Assembly (NCBI GenBank): GCA_964522215.1
Contig: CAZFVR010000019.1
Coordinates: 1-32,476, forward strand
DNA: 32,476 bases
Source of the DNA: CAG-390 sp964522215
GTDB taxonomy: Bacteria; Bacillota; Clostridia; Oscillospirales; CAG-272
Reading direction: 5' to 3'
Shown here: in pieces, positions 8,140 to 15,967 of the stretch
Position numbering within the stretch: the stretch's first letter is position 1
How the letters are laid out: every line of letters begins with the position of its first letter
Made by a program: the position numbers and the translations under genes
The notes under the pieces: generated by a model
Told to the model about the DNA's origin: nothing
What the model saw: the letters and a program-made list of their open reading frames with translations, nothing else
Databases searched by the model: none

Positions 8140-8175
8140 CCACCCCTGCCGAACGCGCACGTTCGGCAGGGGTGG
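8140..8175. terminator. Strong bidirectional hairpin after the amidase gene
   Basis: A perfect 16-bp stem (CCACCCCTGCCGAACG and its complement, arms 8140-8155 and 8160-8175) with a 4-nt loop. It lies 40 bases beyond the amidase stop codon on the minus strand and faces the 3' side of pyk. Both flanks have only short T stretches, so strength rests on the stem. Confidence 0.8.
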
Positions 8176-8215
8176 CTGTATTTTGGTTCACTTTTTCGGA
8201 TGAAGAAAAGCTCGA

Positions 8216-8821
8216 TCAACCGAAGTATTTATCGATAACCTCTGCCTCCGCCTTGGCAAGGCGCGCAAGGCACTCCGAACTTTGCAGGAAGGCAGAATCC
8301 TCGGGGTTGGTATGGAAGCCGTGCTCGATAAGAAACGCGCGGCGGCAGCCCGACTGCGCGGCGTTGCGGATGACGGAATAGTAATCGGTATTGGGATCAT
8401 CCGGGTGGCGGCGGGTCTTTATACCGCGGTCAAGCGTGCCCATGGTCTTTACAACGGCATCGGTAAGAGCGCGTGCAATGGGTGCGTTGCCCTCCTCATC
8501 GCTCACCGAATAAAAGGTCTCTGCTCCTTTTACCTTGGCATAATCCTCCGGTGAGCGAGATGCGCCGGGGGCGTTTGAGTGAAGGGAGAGGAACATAACT
8601 GCTCCAAGTCTGCCTGCCATCCGGCCGCGCTCTGTAAGCTCGGGATCGTCATCCACAGTTTCGCGTGTTACCTTTACCTCAAAGCCGCGTGCTATCAGCT
8701 CGTCACGCAGATACTGTGAGAGGATAAAGTTTTGCGTTCCCTCATAAAAGCCCTCACGCGTGGTGTGCGGGTTGGCGGTCTTGCCGTGTCCGGGGTCAAC
8801 GATAATAAGTCCTTTTGACAT
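8216..8821 (-). CDS. N-acetylmuramoyl-L-alanine amidase (Amidase_3), no signal peptide
   Basis: A single-domain zinc amidase of 201 residues that should cut the bond between N-acetylmuramic acid and L-alanine in peptidoglycan. The zinc ligands of the Amidase_3 fold are visible: His12 in DPGHG, Glu27 and His81 in SLHSN. The catalytic Glu166 lies in FLIEHGFHTN. No signal peptide, membrane segment or wall-binding repeats are present, so export or use is unclear. Phage endolysins, mother-cell lysins and some standalone clostridial amidases look like this. I prefer ATG 8821, which has AAAGGA upstream with suitable spacing, over an in-frame ATG at 8845. It has its own consensus promoter (8887-8915) with an inverted repeat just downstream of the -10 box, divergent from recG. 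Confidence 0.88.
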   Translation of the reverse strand: MSKGLIIVDPGHGKTANPHTTREGFYEGTQNFILSQYLRDELIARGFEVKVTRETVDDDPELTERGRMAGRLGAVMFLSLHSNAPGASRSPEDYAKVKGAETFYSVSDEEGNAPIARALTDAVVKTMGTLDRGIKTRRHPDDPNTDYYSVIRNAAQSGCRRAFLIEHGFHTNPEDSAFLQSSECLARLAKAEAEVIDKYFG

Positions 8822-8870
8822 TTTCTTTATTCCTTTCAGATACATTTTTATATCTTAAATAATAGTTCCT

Positions 8871-8887
8871 TAGTCTTTACAAGACTA
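8871..8887. promoter_or_regulatory. Inverted repeat overlapping the amidase transcription start region
   Basis: TAGTCTT-TAC-AAGACTA, perfect 7-bp arms (8871-8877, 8881-8887), directly downstream of and touching the amidase -10 box. A second nested pair, AATAGT (8861-8866) and ACTATT (8884-8889), surrounds it. It could be a repressor operator or a 5' mRNA hairpin; the sequence does not tell which. Confidence 0.5.
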
Positions 8888-8915
8888 TTATAAAACAACA
8901 AAGACGGTTTGTCAA
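8887..8915 (-). promoter_or_regulatory. Sigma-A-type promoter of the amidase gene
   Basis: On the minus strand TTGACA (8915-8910), 17-nt spacer, TATAAT (8892-8887): a full consensus match. The leader to ATG 8821 is about 60 nt. Its -35 box is only 11 bases from the -35 box of the divergent recG promoter. Confidence 0.9.
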
Positions 8916-8926
8916 GAAACTTTTTA

Positions 8927-8955
8927 TTGACATGCAGCCGCAGGTCGTTTATAAT
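8927..8955 (+). promoter_or_regulatory. Sigma-A-type promoter of recG
   Basis: TTGACA (8927-8932), 17-nt spacer, TATAAT (8950-8955), also a full consensus match. Transcription would start near 8962, about 80 bases before the recG start codon. Confidence 0.9.
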
Positions 8956-9044
8956 ATATAAATGATACAAAATGATCAAAATACAGGCCGCACGCGGCCA
9001 TGATGCGATCACGGACGATTTTTTTGAGGGAGGCTACAATTACC

Positions 9045-11159
9045 ATGGGGGGCGTTGGACTTACATCACCGATAACGTCGCTATCCGGCGTTGGGCGCGC
9101 AAGAGCCGAGGCATATGCGCGGATGGGAGTTGTGACTCTTGAGGATCTTTTATATCACATCCCGCGAGCTTATGAAAATCGCGGGGATATTCGCAAGCTT
9201 TCGGATATCCAGAACGGCGACGGTAAGACCGCGCTCGTGCTGACGGTAGCCACTGAGCCGCGCTGCGCCAGACTGCCGCGGCGGCTCTCCCTGCTGAAAT
9301 TCCGCGCCTATGACGAGAGTGCTGCGGCGGAGATCACTTTTTTTAATCAGGATTATCTGCGCGGCAAATTTGTGCTTGGCACCACATGGCGCTTTTACGG
9401 CGCTGTTGAAGTTCACGGCAAGGGTAGCCGCTACAGAATGACCTCCCCCGCCTACGAGCCGTGGGAGGAGGGGCGACTGCCGGATTTTACGGCGGTATAT
9501 CCGCTATCCGAGGGGCTGACGCAAAAACAGCTGGCGCAAAATGTTGCGGAGGCCATGCGACTTTGCGCCACCTCGATTACCGATCCCCTGCCCGAGGAGA
9601 TACGCTGTGAGCTGGGGTTGCCCACCCTTGGCTTTGCGCTGCGTGCCATCCACCTGCCGGAGAGTTACGTTGCCTTGGCCGCCGCAAAGCGCAGGCTGAT
9701 ATTTGACGAGCTTTTTTACTTTTCGCTTGGGCTTGCGGGACGGCAAAAGCATGAGCGGGAGCGCGGCGCGCCTATATGCGCAAAGCAAAACATTACTCCC
9801 CTGCTCCGCCTTTTGCCGTATGAGCTGACGGGAGCGCAAAAGCGCACGATATCCGAGATCGCCGCCGACATGAAGCGTGACATTCCCATGGAGCGTATAG
9901 TTGTTGGGGACGTTGGTTGCGGTAAAACGGTAGTTGCCGCGGCGGCAATGCTCATAGCCGTTATGAGCGGTCACCAGGCGGCCCTTATGGCACCGACCGA
10001 GATACTTGCAAGGCAGCACTATGCAGAGCTTGCCCCGATGCTTTCATCTCTCGGCATCACTGTATCCCTGCTGACGGGCTCTGCTACCGCCACCGAAAAG
10101 CGCCGCATTCGCGAGTCACTTGTAAATCCTTCCGCGGAGCTTCGCACCGATATAGTGATAGGCACGCACGCGCTGATATCCGAGGGTGTTGAATTTGCCG
10201 ATCTTGCGCTGGCAGTGACAGACGAGCAACACCGTTTTGGTGTTGCCCAGCGCGCCACACTTGCGAGCGGCGGCGCACATGTTCATGTGCTGGCCATGAG
10301 TGCCACGCCCATCCCGCGCTCACTTGCACTGACACTGTACGGCGACCTTGATGTTTCAAAGATAGATGAGATGCCGCCCGGGCGACAAAAGGTCGATACC
10401 TTTGCGGTCAACGAGAGCTATCGCGAGCGGATAAACGCGTTTATAGAAAAAACGGTTGCCGAGGGCGGGCAGGTGTACATTGTTTGCCCATCAATTGAGG
10501 AGTCGGAAGCCCCCGACAGCGGAGAGGTCGGGATAGAGGATATCGAGGATGACGGTTTTGAGGTCAAACCGCCGCTCAAGGCTGCAACCGTTTATGCCGA
10601 GGAATTACGCTGTGCCCTGCCATCCCTGCGCATCTCTCTCGTGCACGGCAAAATGAAGCCCGGCGAAAAGGATGCCGTTATGCGTGCGTTTGCCGACGGA
10701 GAGAGCGATGTTTTGGTATCCACCACCGTCATTGAGGTCGGTGTGAACGTTCCGAATGCCTCGCTGATGATCGTTGAAAATGCCGAGCGCTTTGGTCTCT
10801 CACAGCTGCATCAGCTGCGCGGGCGCGTTGGGCGCGGCACACGGCGATCCTATTGCATCTTGGTATCCGACAGTCGCTCCGAAAACGCGCGGCGACGACT
10901 GGCTGTGCTTACAAAAACGCAAAACGGCTTTGATATAGCCGAGGAGGATCTTGCCCTGCGCGGCCCTGGCGACTTTTTCGGCAAACGCGGCGAGGGCGTG
11001 CGCCAAAGCGGCGGCGTGAGATTTCGCTTTGCCGATCTTTGCGGGGATGCGGGGCTGCTTGCCTCCGCCACCGAGGCCGCCGCAAAGCTGCTCCGGGCCG
11101 ATCCGGAGCTCAGCGAGCACCCGCTCCTTCGCGCCGAGATAGAAAAAATGTTCTTATAG
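9045..11159 (+). CDS. recG: ATP-dependent DNA helicase RecG
   Basis: Branch-migration helicase that remodels stalled replication forks and Holliday junctions. The 704-residue chain has an N-terminal wedge/OB region with the helix-hairpin-like LSGVGRARAEAYARMG near residue 15, Walker A GDVGCGKT near 288, the DEQHRFG box near 392, and motif VI QLRGRVGRGTRRSYC towards the C-terminus. A short acidic, low-complexity insertion (DSGEVGIEDIEDD) lies between the helicase lobes' motifs at about residues 490-505, a position often variable in RecG. Start chosen at ATG 9045 because GGGAGG lies 11 nt upstream; an in-frame ATG at 9000 has no ribosome binding site. Transcribed alone from the promoter at 8927-8955 and terminated by the hairpin shared with ychF. 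Confidence 0.97.
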   Translation: MGGVGLTSPITSLSGVGRARAEAYARMGVVTLEDLLYHIPRAYENRGDIRKLSDIQNGDGKTALVLTVATEPRCARLPRRLSLLKFRAYDESAAAEITFFNQDYLRGKFVLGTTWRFYGAVEVHGKGSRYRMTSPAYEPWEEGRLPDFTAVYPLSEGLTQKQLAQNVAEAMRLCATSITDPLPEEIRCELGLPTLGFALRAIHLPESYVALAAAKRRLIFDELFYFSLGLAGRQKHERERGAPICAKQNITPLLRLLPYELTGAQKRTISEIAADMKRDIPMERIVVGDVGCGKTVVAAAAMLIAVMSGHQAALMAPTEILARQHYAELAPMLSSLGITVSLLTGSATATEKRRIRESLVNPSAELRTDIVIGTHALISEGVEFADLALAVTDEQHRFGVAQRATLASGGAHVHVLAMSATPIPRSLALTLYGDLDVSKIDEMPPGRQKVDTFAVNESYRERINAFIEKTVAEGGQVYIVCPSIEESEAPDSGEVGIEDIEDDGFEVKPPLKAATVYAEELRCALPSLRISLVHGKMKPGEKDAVMRAFADGESDVLVSTTVIEVGVNVPNASLMIVENAERFGLSQLHQLRGRVGRGTRRSYCILVSDSRSENARRRLAVLTKTQNGFDIAEEDLALRGPGDFFGKRGEGVRQSGGVRFRFADLCGDAGLLASATEAAAKLLRADPELSEHPLLRAEIEKMFL

Positions 11160-11180
11160 ATCCCATAAAAACTTATAAAA

Positions 11181-11217
11181 GCCTCGGTATCGAACGCCGC
11201 GCGTTCGATACCGAGGT
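11181..11217. terminator. Bidirectional terminator between convergent recG and ychF
   Basis: A perfect 15-bp stem (CCTCGGTATCGAACG and complement, arms 11182-11196 and 11202-11216) with a 5-nt loop. T-rich sequence follows on the plus side (TTCTGTATTTATTTTC) and CTTTTAT on the minus side, so it can serve both genes. Confidence 0.88.
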
Positions 11218-11253
11218 TCTGTATTTATTTTCAAACGATACCGCATATACAGC

Positions 11254-12348
11254 TCAAACGTTGAACCTAAACAGGGTAACATCGCCATCCTGCATAACAT
11301 ATTCCTTGCCCTCGCTGCGCACAAGGCCTGCCTCCTTTGCCGCAAGCATAGAGCCGCAGCGCATAAGGTCATCAAAGGATACTATCTCGGCGCGTATAAA
11401 ACCGCGCTCAAAGTCGCTGTGTATCTTGCCGGCCGCACCGGGGGCTTTTGTGCCGCGCTTGATCGTCCACGCGCGCACTTCCTTGGGTCCTGCCGTCAGG
11501 AAAGAAATAAGCCCCAAAAGCTCATAGCTTGCGCGGATAAGTCTGTCAAGGCCGGATTCGGCAATGCCGAGATCCTCAAGGAACGCCGCCTTTTCATCGG
11601 CATCCAGCTCGGCTATCTCAGCCTCGATACCGGCGCACACCGCCGAACAGCCCGAATGCTCGCCCTCGGCATACTCGCGCAGTGCGGCATAATGGGGATT
11701 TGAGAGCGGCTCGCCGCCCAGATCATCCTCGCCGACATTTGCAACATATATCACAGGCTTGCTTGACAGGAGGGGCGCATCGGCAAGCATTGCCAACTCA
11801 TCATCGCTCATATCCATCGCCCGCGCCGCATGTCCCTCGCCAAGATGCGCGACAAGGCGCTCAAAAAAGTCAAGCTCAGCGGCCAGCGACTTATCATTAC
11901 GTGCGTTTTTGCGCAGCCTCTCAAGCTTGCGCTCAACTATCTCAAGATCGGAGAGTATAAGCTCGTAATTGATGGTCTCAACGTCACGCACCGGGTCAAC
12001 ACCGCCGTCAACATGGATTATATTCTCATCCTCAAAGCAACGTACAACGTGGAGGATAGCATCGCACTCCCTTATGTGAGACAAAAACTTGTTGCCCAGT
12101 CCTTCTCCCTGTGCCGCACCGCGGACAAGACCCGCAATGTCAAAAAACTCGACAGTGGCAGGGGTATATTTTTCGGGATCGTACATTTTTGCCAGTGCAT
12201 CAAGGCGTGCATCCGGAACGGGTACAACACCTACATTCGGCTCGATGGTGCAAAAGGGATAGTTTGCCGAATCCGCCCCCGCACTCGTCAGCGCATTAAA
12301 AAGCGTGCTCTTGCCAACATTCGGCAGTCCTACGATACCAAGTTTCAT
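11254..12348 (-). CDS. ychF: Ribosome-binding ATPase YchF (Obg-like)
   Basis: Translation-associated P-loop NTPase of the OLA1/YchF branch, which prefers ATP to GTP. The 364-residue protein has the full family layout. The P-loop GLPNVGKST is at residues 7-15, followed by NYPFCTIEPNVGVV, the G3 motif DIAGLVRGAAQGEGLGNKFL, a coiled-coil middle region (about 130-170), and a C-terminal TGS domain with FLTAGPKEVRAWTI and HSDFERGFIRAEI. It has its own promoter at 12415-12443 with a TATAAT box about 65 bases before the start. The ribosome binding site (AGG, about 13 nt upstream) is weak. Convergent with recG and sharing its terminator. Confidence 0.97.
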   Translation of the reverse strand: MKLGIVGLPNVGKSTLFNALTSAGADSANYPFCTIEPNVGVVPVPDARLDALAKMYDPEKYTPATVEFFDIAGLVRGAAQGEGLGNKFLSHIRECDAILHVVRCFEDENIIHVDGGVDPVRDVETINYELILSDLEIVERKLERLRKNARNDKSLAAELDFFERLVAHLGEGHAARAMDMSDDELAMLADAPLLSSKPVIYVANVGEDDLGGEPLSNPHYAALREYAEGEHSGCSAVCAGIEAEIAELDADEKAAFLEDLGIAESGLDRLIRASYELLGLISFLTAGPKEVRAWTIKRGTKAPGAAGKIHSDFERGFIRAEIVSFDDLMRCGSMLAAKEAGLVRSEGKEYVMQDGDVTLFRFNV

Positions 12349-12414
12349 AATTTATTTTTACCTATCCGAAAAGCCCGGATCTTTGGACTTTTCGCCTTTC
12401 TTTATTTCCTTATA

Positions 12415-12443
12415 ATTATAGCATATAATGCAGGTTTTCTCAA
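12415..12443 (-). promoter_or_regulatory. Sigma-A-type promoter of ychF
   Basis: On the minus strand TTGAGA (12443-12438), 17-nt spacer, TATAAT (12420-12415). The -35 box overlaps the stop codon of the degraded HTH reading frame ending at 12440. Confidence 0.75.
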
Positions 12444-12745
12444 GCGGTTACGCAAAAATAGCTCCGTTTTTTTAAAAATCGCACAAGTTCACCGGATCGG
12501 CACCCAAAAAACAGCTCTAAATATCCATTGATCTTCCACTCTATTCGGTCTTTTTTTGGTTCTGTCTCTTCAAGCAGTACATCAATATCACAGCACAATA
12601 CGCGCGAGAGCATCACAGGATATTCCGCCTGCGCTTTGTTGATATTCTTTTGCCTCTGCTCGTACTGCTGCATCGTACACAGAGGAACTCCTGACGTTTC
12701 CGAGCATTCGCGCCGGATGAACGGATTTTTTCTAAAATGAGCCAT
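12440..12745 (-). pseudogene. Remnant of an XRE-type helix-turn-helix regulator
   Basis: The frame contains a stretch closely resembling the recognition-helix half of clostridial XRE-like regulators: SGVPLCTMQQYEQRQKNINK followed by an alanine/leucine-rich helix and LCCDIDVLLEE. In the relatives I recall, this reads SGVPLRTIQQYEQ, so a usually basic position is Cys here. The first two helices of the HTH are not recognisable in the 30-odd residues upstream, and the last 40 residues after LLEE look like read-through. This suggests a truncated, decaying gene, although a short AGGG sits 5 nt before ATG 12745 and the frame is uninterrupted, so expression is possible. The alternative is a small intact DNA-binding protein with a divergent N-terminus. 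Confidence 0.5.
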
Positions 12746-13106
12746 CGAGACCCTGCCGTTGCAGATATCTTGGCAGCAGGTCATTCTGTCAGTCCAAAAT
12801 AATTAAAAAAAATATGAACAAAATCGCCTAAAGCTATTTGCAAATCGCTTTTTTTGTGATATAATAAGATGAGCATGGTATTGCCGATCGCGGGAGGCAT
12901 TGCTTTTGACCTAAAAATTCATTTAACCGTCACACAGAGCACTTACAATGCATGTATAATCGTTAATAGGTAAATGGATATTTTTTCACGGCGGGCATTC
13001 TGCGGCTTCGGACTACGAGGCGATGCGCAAATAATATCGCCTATATAAACAAACAGATAAGAAAATCATATAACAAAAGGAATAGAATAACTCAGGGAGG
13101 TCACAA
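12746..13106. other. Intergenic region and long leader before the two-component system
   Basis: About 360 bases. A promoter lies at 12838-12865, leaving a leader of about 235 nt before the response regulator. Within it are a hairpin AGGCGAT/ATCGCCT (13018-13042), a possible second -10 box TATAAT at 12955-12960 without a good -35, and a 32-codon open frame starting at ATG 12875, almost at the predicted transcription start. I see no known riboswitch class. Confidence 0.5.
12838..12865 (+). promoter_or_regulatory. Promoter of the two-component operon
   Basis: TTGCAA (12838-12843), 16-nt spacer rich in T, TATAAT (12860-12865). Good -10, fair -35. It is 240 bases from the response regulator start codon, so either the leader is long or a second promoter near 12955 is used. 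Confidence 0.6.
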
Positions 13107-13802
13107 ATGAATTACACTAAAATTCTCGTTGTTGATGATGACAGCAATATCAGGGACTTACTTAAGCAGAGCCTTGAAAACGAGGGATATGAAGTAAGAA
13201 CAGCCGCCGATGGCTTTGAAGCTATCGACACATTTAAAAAATACGAGCCGGACATAATGCTGCTCGACATCATGCTTCCCGGAAAGAGCGGGCGCGACGT
13301 TTGCGCCGAGATAAGAAAGTTCTCGACCAAGCCGATAATAATGATAACAGCAAAGGTAGATGTTGTTGACAAGGTGGTTTGCCTTGAGCTTGGTGCAGAT
13401 GACTTTGTTGTTAAGCCCTTTGATATGAACGAGCTGTTCGCTCGCATCAAGGCAGTACTGCGCCGCTGCAATACCCACGAGGAACCGGGTGACAGTGAGG
13501 TCATTAAATTTGAAAACATAGAGATCAGCCGTCAAAAGTACGAGCTTAAGCTCAACGGTCGCTCGGTGGATATTCCTCCCAAGGAGCTTGAGCTCCTCTA
13601 CTTCCTTGCCTCCAACTACAATCGCGTATTTACCCGCGATCAGCTGCTGGATAAGGTCTGGGGCTTTGATTACCTTGGCGACTCACGCACAGTTGACGTT
13701 CACGTTAAGAGACTGCGCGAAAAGCTTGAGGGCATCTCCGACAAATGGAACCTTAAGACTGTTTGGGGAGTCGGATATAAATTTGAAGTAGTCGGCAACT
13801 GA
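13107..13802 (+). CDS. OmpR/PhoB-family response regulator
   Basis: A 231-residue DNA-binding response regulator, partner of the histidine kinase downstream. The receiver domain (residues 1-120) has the acidic pocket D10-D12, phospho-acceptor Asp54 in MLLDIMLPG, the conserved Thr81 and Lys103 in VKPFD. The C-terminal winged-helix domain (about 133-229) has the family signatures PPKELELLYFLASN and SRTVDVHVKRLREKL and ends in WGVGYKFE. A strong ribosome binding site, AGGGAGG, precedes the ATG. The pair resembles PhoP/PhoR- or VicRK-like systems, but neighbours do not reveal the signal or regulon, so I assign no specific name. A stable hairpin separates it from the kinase gene. Confidence 0.95.
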   Translation: MNYTKILVVDDDSNIRDLLKQSLENEGYEVRTAADGFEAIDTFKKYEPDIMLLDIMLPGKSGRDVCAEIRKFSTKPIIMITAKVDVVDKVVCLELGADDFVVKPFDMNELFARIKAVLRRCNTHEEPGDSEVIKFENIEISRQKYELKLNGRSVDIPPKELELLYFLASNYNRVFTRDQLLDKVWGFDYLGDSRTVDVHVKRLREKLEGISDKWNLKTVWGVGYKFEVVGN

Positions 13803-13830
13803 CACCTCGACCCGACAATGATCCAGAACA

Positions 13831-13858
13831 AGGGGCTGTCGCTTTTGCGACAGCCCCT
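13831..13858 (+). other. Hairpin between response regulator and kinase genes
   Basis: A perfect 12-bp stem (AGGGGCTGTCGC and its complement, arms 13831-13842 and 13847-13858) with a TTTT loop. No T run follows on the plus strand. It sits 28 bases after the response regulator stop and 48 bases before the kinase start, so it may lower kinase output or protect the upstream message rather than end transcription completely. Confidence 0.6.
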
Positions 13859-13906
13859 GTCCGCTATAGTATACCGTAAGTATAGTAACATCCCGGGAGG
13901 CATTGA

Positions 13907-15421
13907 ATGTTTAAAAGCGTATTTGCCAAATACATCCTTGCTTTTATGCTTATAATACTGATCAGCTTTACCATTTTGACCGTTATCGTAGGCAGTATCG
14001 TAAACGGATACTCTGCCGGCGCGCGGGAGGCAACGGTATCCGCCGCCTCGTCTGCCGCCGCAGTGGGGATCGGCGAGTTTGATACGCTATCGACCACGGC
14101 AGATCTTTCTGCTTTTTGCGAAATATACAGGGACGATGTTCGAACCCTCCTTGATGCCATCGTCACATCAAACAACGAGGAGCTATCGCTCTTTGTGGTG
14201 ACGAACGACGGCATGATCATCGTCACTAACTCGGATATTCCCCGCTCACCGGTGGGCAAATTCATCCCCAAACAGCTGATCGATGAGTTGAGCCAAAATG
14301 AAGCGGTGCGATCCGTCGGCAACATAGAAGGCATCATAGAAGAGCGGAGCTATATCAGCGCCTATCCGATATATATCAACGACAACTATATATGCGGCTC
14401 GGTATACGCTTGCGTGCGGGCGGTGTCGGATGGTCAGCTCAGCACCGTGACCACCAGAACGATAGTTTTGGCAAGCCTTTGGGTAATGCTTGCGGCGCTT
14501 ATCGCCGTGTATTTTATCACAAACAGGATAATAAGTCCGCTAAAGGACATGAGCCGCGCCGCCAAGAGCTTTGCGGCGGGCGATTTTACGGTGCGAGTTC
14601 CGGTTGTTGGCAACGATGAGGTAGCTGAGCTTGCCACGGCCTTTAACAACATGGCACAGTCGCTGGCATCGCTTGACGATATGCGCAGTAATTTTATGTC
14701 CAGCGTTTCGCACGACATGCGCACGCCGATGACCACGATATCCGGCTTTATAGATTGCATCCTTTCGGGGGCGATACCACCGGAGAGGCACGAGCATTAC
14801 CTGACCATTATCCGCGATGAGGTACAACGTCTATCGCGGCTCGTGGCCACACTGCTTGATATCTCCCGCATACAGGCGGGTGACCGCAAGTTTGTCATGG
14901 CGCCCTTTGATATCTGCGAGATGGCGAGGCAGGTGCTTATATCCTGCGAACAACGCATTGACGGCCGCCACCTTGAGGTTGAATTTAACATTGATGACGA
15001 CAATATGTATGTTATGGGCGACCACGATGCTATTTATCAGATCCTTTACAACATCGTTGACAATGCGATAAAGTTCTCCTTTGACGGCGGTATGCTGCGT
15101 ATCTGCATAAAATACATTGAGGGGCGGCGGATATCCACATCGGTATACAACGATGGTGAGGGCATTCCCCGTGAGGACCAGCCATATATATTTGAGCGCT
15201 TTTACAAGAGCGACCGCAGTCGCGGCAAGGATAAGAGCGGCGTGGGACTTGGTATGTTTATTGCAAAGACGATTATTAAGGCGCACGGCGAGGATATCAC
15301 ACTGCGTAGTGAGCCGGGCAAAAACTGCGAATTTGAATTTACCCTACCCCGCACACAGCCGACCGACAGGCATTCTCCCGCCGCCCCCGGCGGAGAGCAG
15401 CACGGCACGGAAAAAACCTAA
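13907..15421 (+). CDS. Membrane sensor histidine kinase (HAMP-HisKA-HATPase)
   Basis: A 504-residue kinase that should phosphorylate the adjacent regulator. Two membrane helices (about 11-33 and 184-205) flank an extracytoplasmic sensor of about 150 residues with a PAS/Cache-like pattern (LFVVTNDGMIIVTNSD near 95-110). HAMP follows (about 206-258), then HisKA with phospho-acceptor His269 in SSVSHDMRTP. The HATPase domain has the N-box with Asn382 and Asn386, G1 DGEG (416-419) and G2 GVGLGM (445-450). The last 20 residues are a polar, disordered tail. The ribosome binding site GGGAGG is strong. HisKA and HATPase are intact, so it should be functional. Ligand unknown. Confidence 0.95.
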   Translation: MFKSVFAKYILAFMLIILISFTILTVIVGSIVNGYSAGAREATVSAASSAAAVGIGEFDTLSTTADLSAFCEIYRDDVRTLLDAIVTSNNEELSLFVVTNDGMIIVTNSDIPRSPVGKFIPKQLIDELSQNEAVRSVGNIEGIIEERSYISAYPIYINDNYICGSVYACVRAVSDGQLSTVTTRTIVLASLWVMLAALIAVYFITNRIISPLKDMSRAAKSFAAGDFTVRVPVVGNDEVAELATAFNNMAQSLASLDDMRSNFMSSVSHDMRTPMTTISGFIDCILSGAIPPERHEHYLTIIRDEVQRLSRLVATLLDISRIQAGDRKFVMAPFDICEMARQVLISCEQRIDGRHLEVEFNIDDDNMYVMGDHDAIYQILYNIVDNAIKFSFDGGMLRICIKYIEGRRISTSVYNDGEGIPREDQPYIFERFYKSDRSRGKDKSGVGLGMFIAKTIIKAHGEDITLRSEPGKNCEFEFTLPRTQPTDRHSPAAPGGEQHGTEKT

Positions 15422-15474
15422 CACCGCTTGGTGTATAAGCAACAAAAAACAAGCTTTTATTACAGACCAAATAA

Positions 15475-15513
15475 TAAGCGAGCCTTGACCGGGCATCGGT
15501 CAAGGCTCGCTTA
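15475..15513. terminator. Bidirectional hairpin between the kinase and divIC genes
   Basis: A perfect 17-bp stem (TAAGCGAGCCTTGACCG and complement, arms 15475-15491 and 15497-15513) with a 5-nt loop, between two convergent genes. Downstream sequence is AT-rich but without a pure T run on either side. A smaller ACACC/GGTGT hairpin lies at 15421-15434 at the kinase stop codon. Confidence 0.8.
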
Positions 15514-15582
15514 TGCTTATATCATTATAAATGTAATAATGTGTTGCCGTATTTTTGGCTTTTATTTTTTTGCTTTTCTCGA

Positions 15583-15900
15583 TCAATCTATGCTCTCCAG
15601 ATCAGTGTAGTAAACTATCTCCTCCGGCAGCACCAGCCCCAGCTTTTTGTGGGCGACTCTGATTATGTAATCCCTATCCATAGGAGCCCCCAGCTCATAT
15701 TCAAGCTCGGCAGCACGGACCTCTGCGGCGGCGATCTCCGCCTCAAGCCGCTCCTGCTCGTCAACCAAGCGATCGTATTTCATAAGCAATGTAAAGGAGG
15801 TTACCAGCAGGCATACAGCCACGCACAAAAGTGCCAGCTTAACAAAAAATCCTGCTTTACCAAGCGTTATCTTTCCGTAATAGCCCCCGCGATCCACCAT
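15583..15900 (-). CDS. divIC: Septum formation initiator, DivIC/FtsB family
   Basis: Bitopic cell-division protein that forms a coiled-coil complex with FtsL and DivIB at the septum. From ATG 15900 it is 105 residues: short basic cytosolic N-terminus, one membrane helix (about 18-40), a heptad-patterned coiled coil (about 42-72) and the conserved C-terminal MDRDYIIRVAHKKLGLVLPE. I prefer this start because GGGGAG lies 7 nt upstream (GTG 15903 is also possible). A longer in-frame form from 15981 would overlap yabQ by 14 bases and lacks a ribosome binding site. It is the last gene of the yabM-to-divIC block, whose order matches that of Bacillus subtilis, and this supports the assignment. Confidence 0.85.
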   Translation of the reverse strand: MVDRGGYYGKITLGKAGFFVKLALLCVAVCLLVTSFTLLMKYDRLVDEQERLEAEIAAAEVRAAELEYELGAPMDRDYIIRVAHKKLGLVLPEEIVYYTDLESID

Positions 15901-15967
15901 CACGATGCTCCCCTCTTTAAACTTCAGATCCCAAAGATCCGCATTTTTATAATTATATAATTCCGAT

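Larger units (their letters stand above)
7735..8215. other. Gene-poor stretch after pyk: tandem repeat, hairpins, possible coding relic
   Basis: About 480 bases with no gene I can support. It starts with an AT-rich tandem repeat (7757-7785), then GC-balanced sequence that for about 45 codons (from around 7799 to a stop near 7938) reads as an open frame with protein-like composition but no start or ribosome binding site, so it may be a gene fragment. Two adjacent hairpins follow (GCGGTCA/TGACCGC at 7883-7904; GCGAGC/GCTCGC at 7905-7928), and the stretch ends with the strong terminator at 8140-8175. Confidence 0.5.

Noticed and set aside
8140..8175. Perfect inverted repeat as a mobile-element end or attachment site
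   Set aside because: Its 16-bp stem and 4-nt loop directly after a stop codon fit a terminator, and no second copy is visible in the window.
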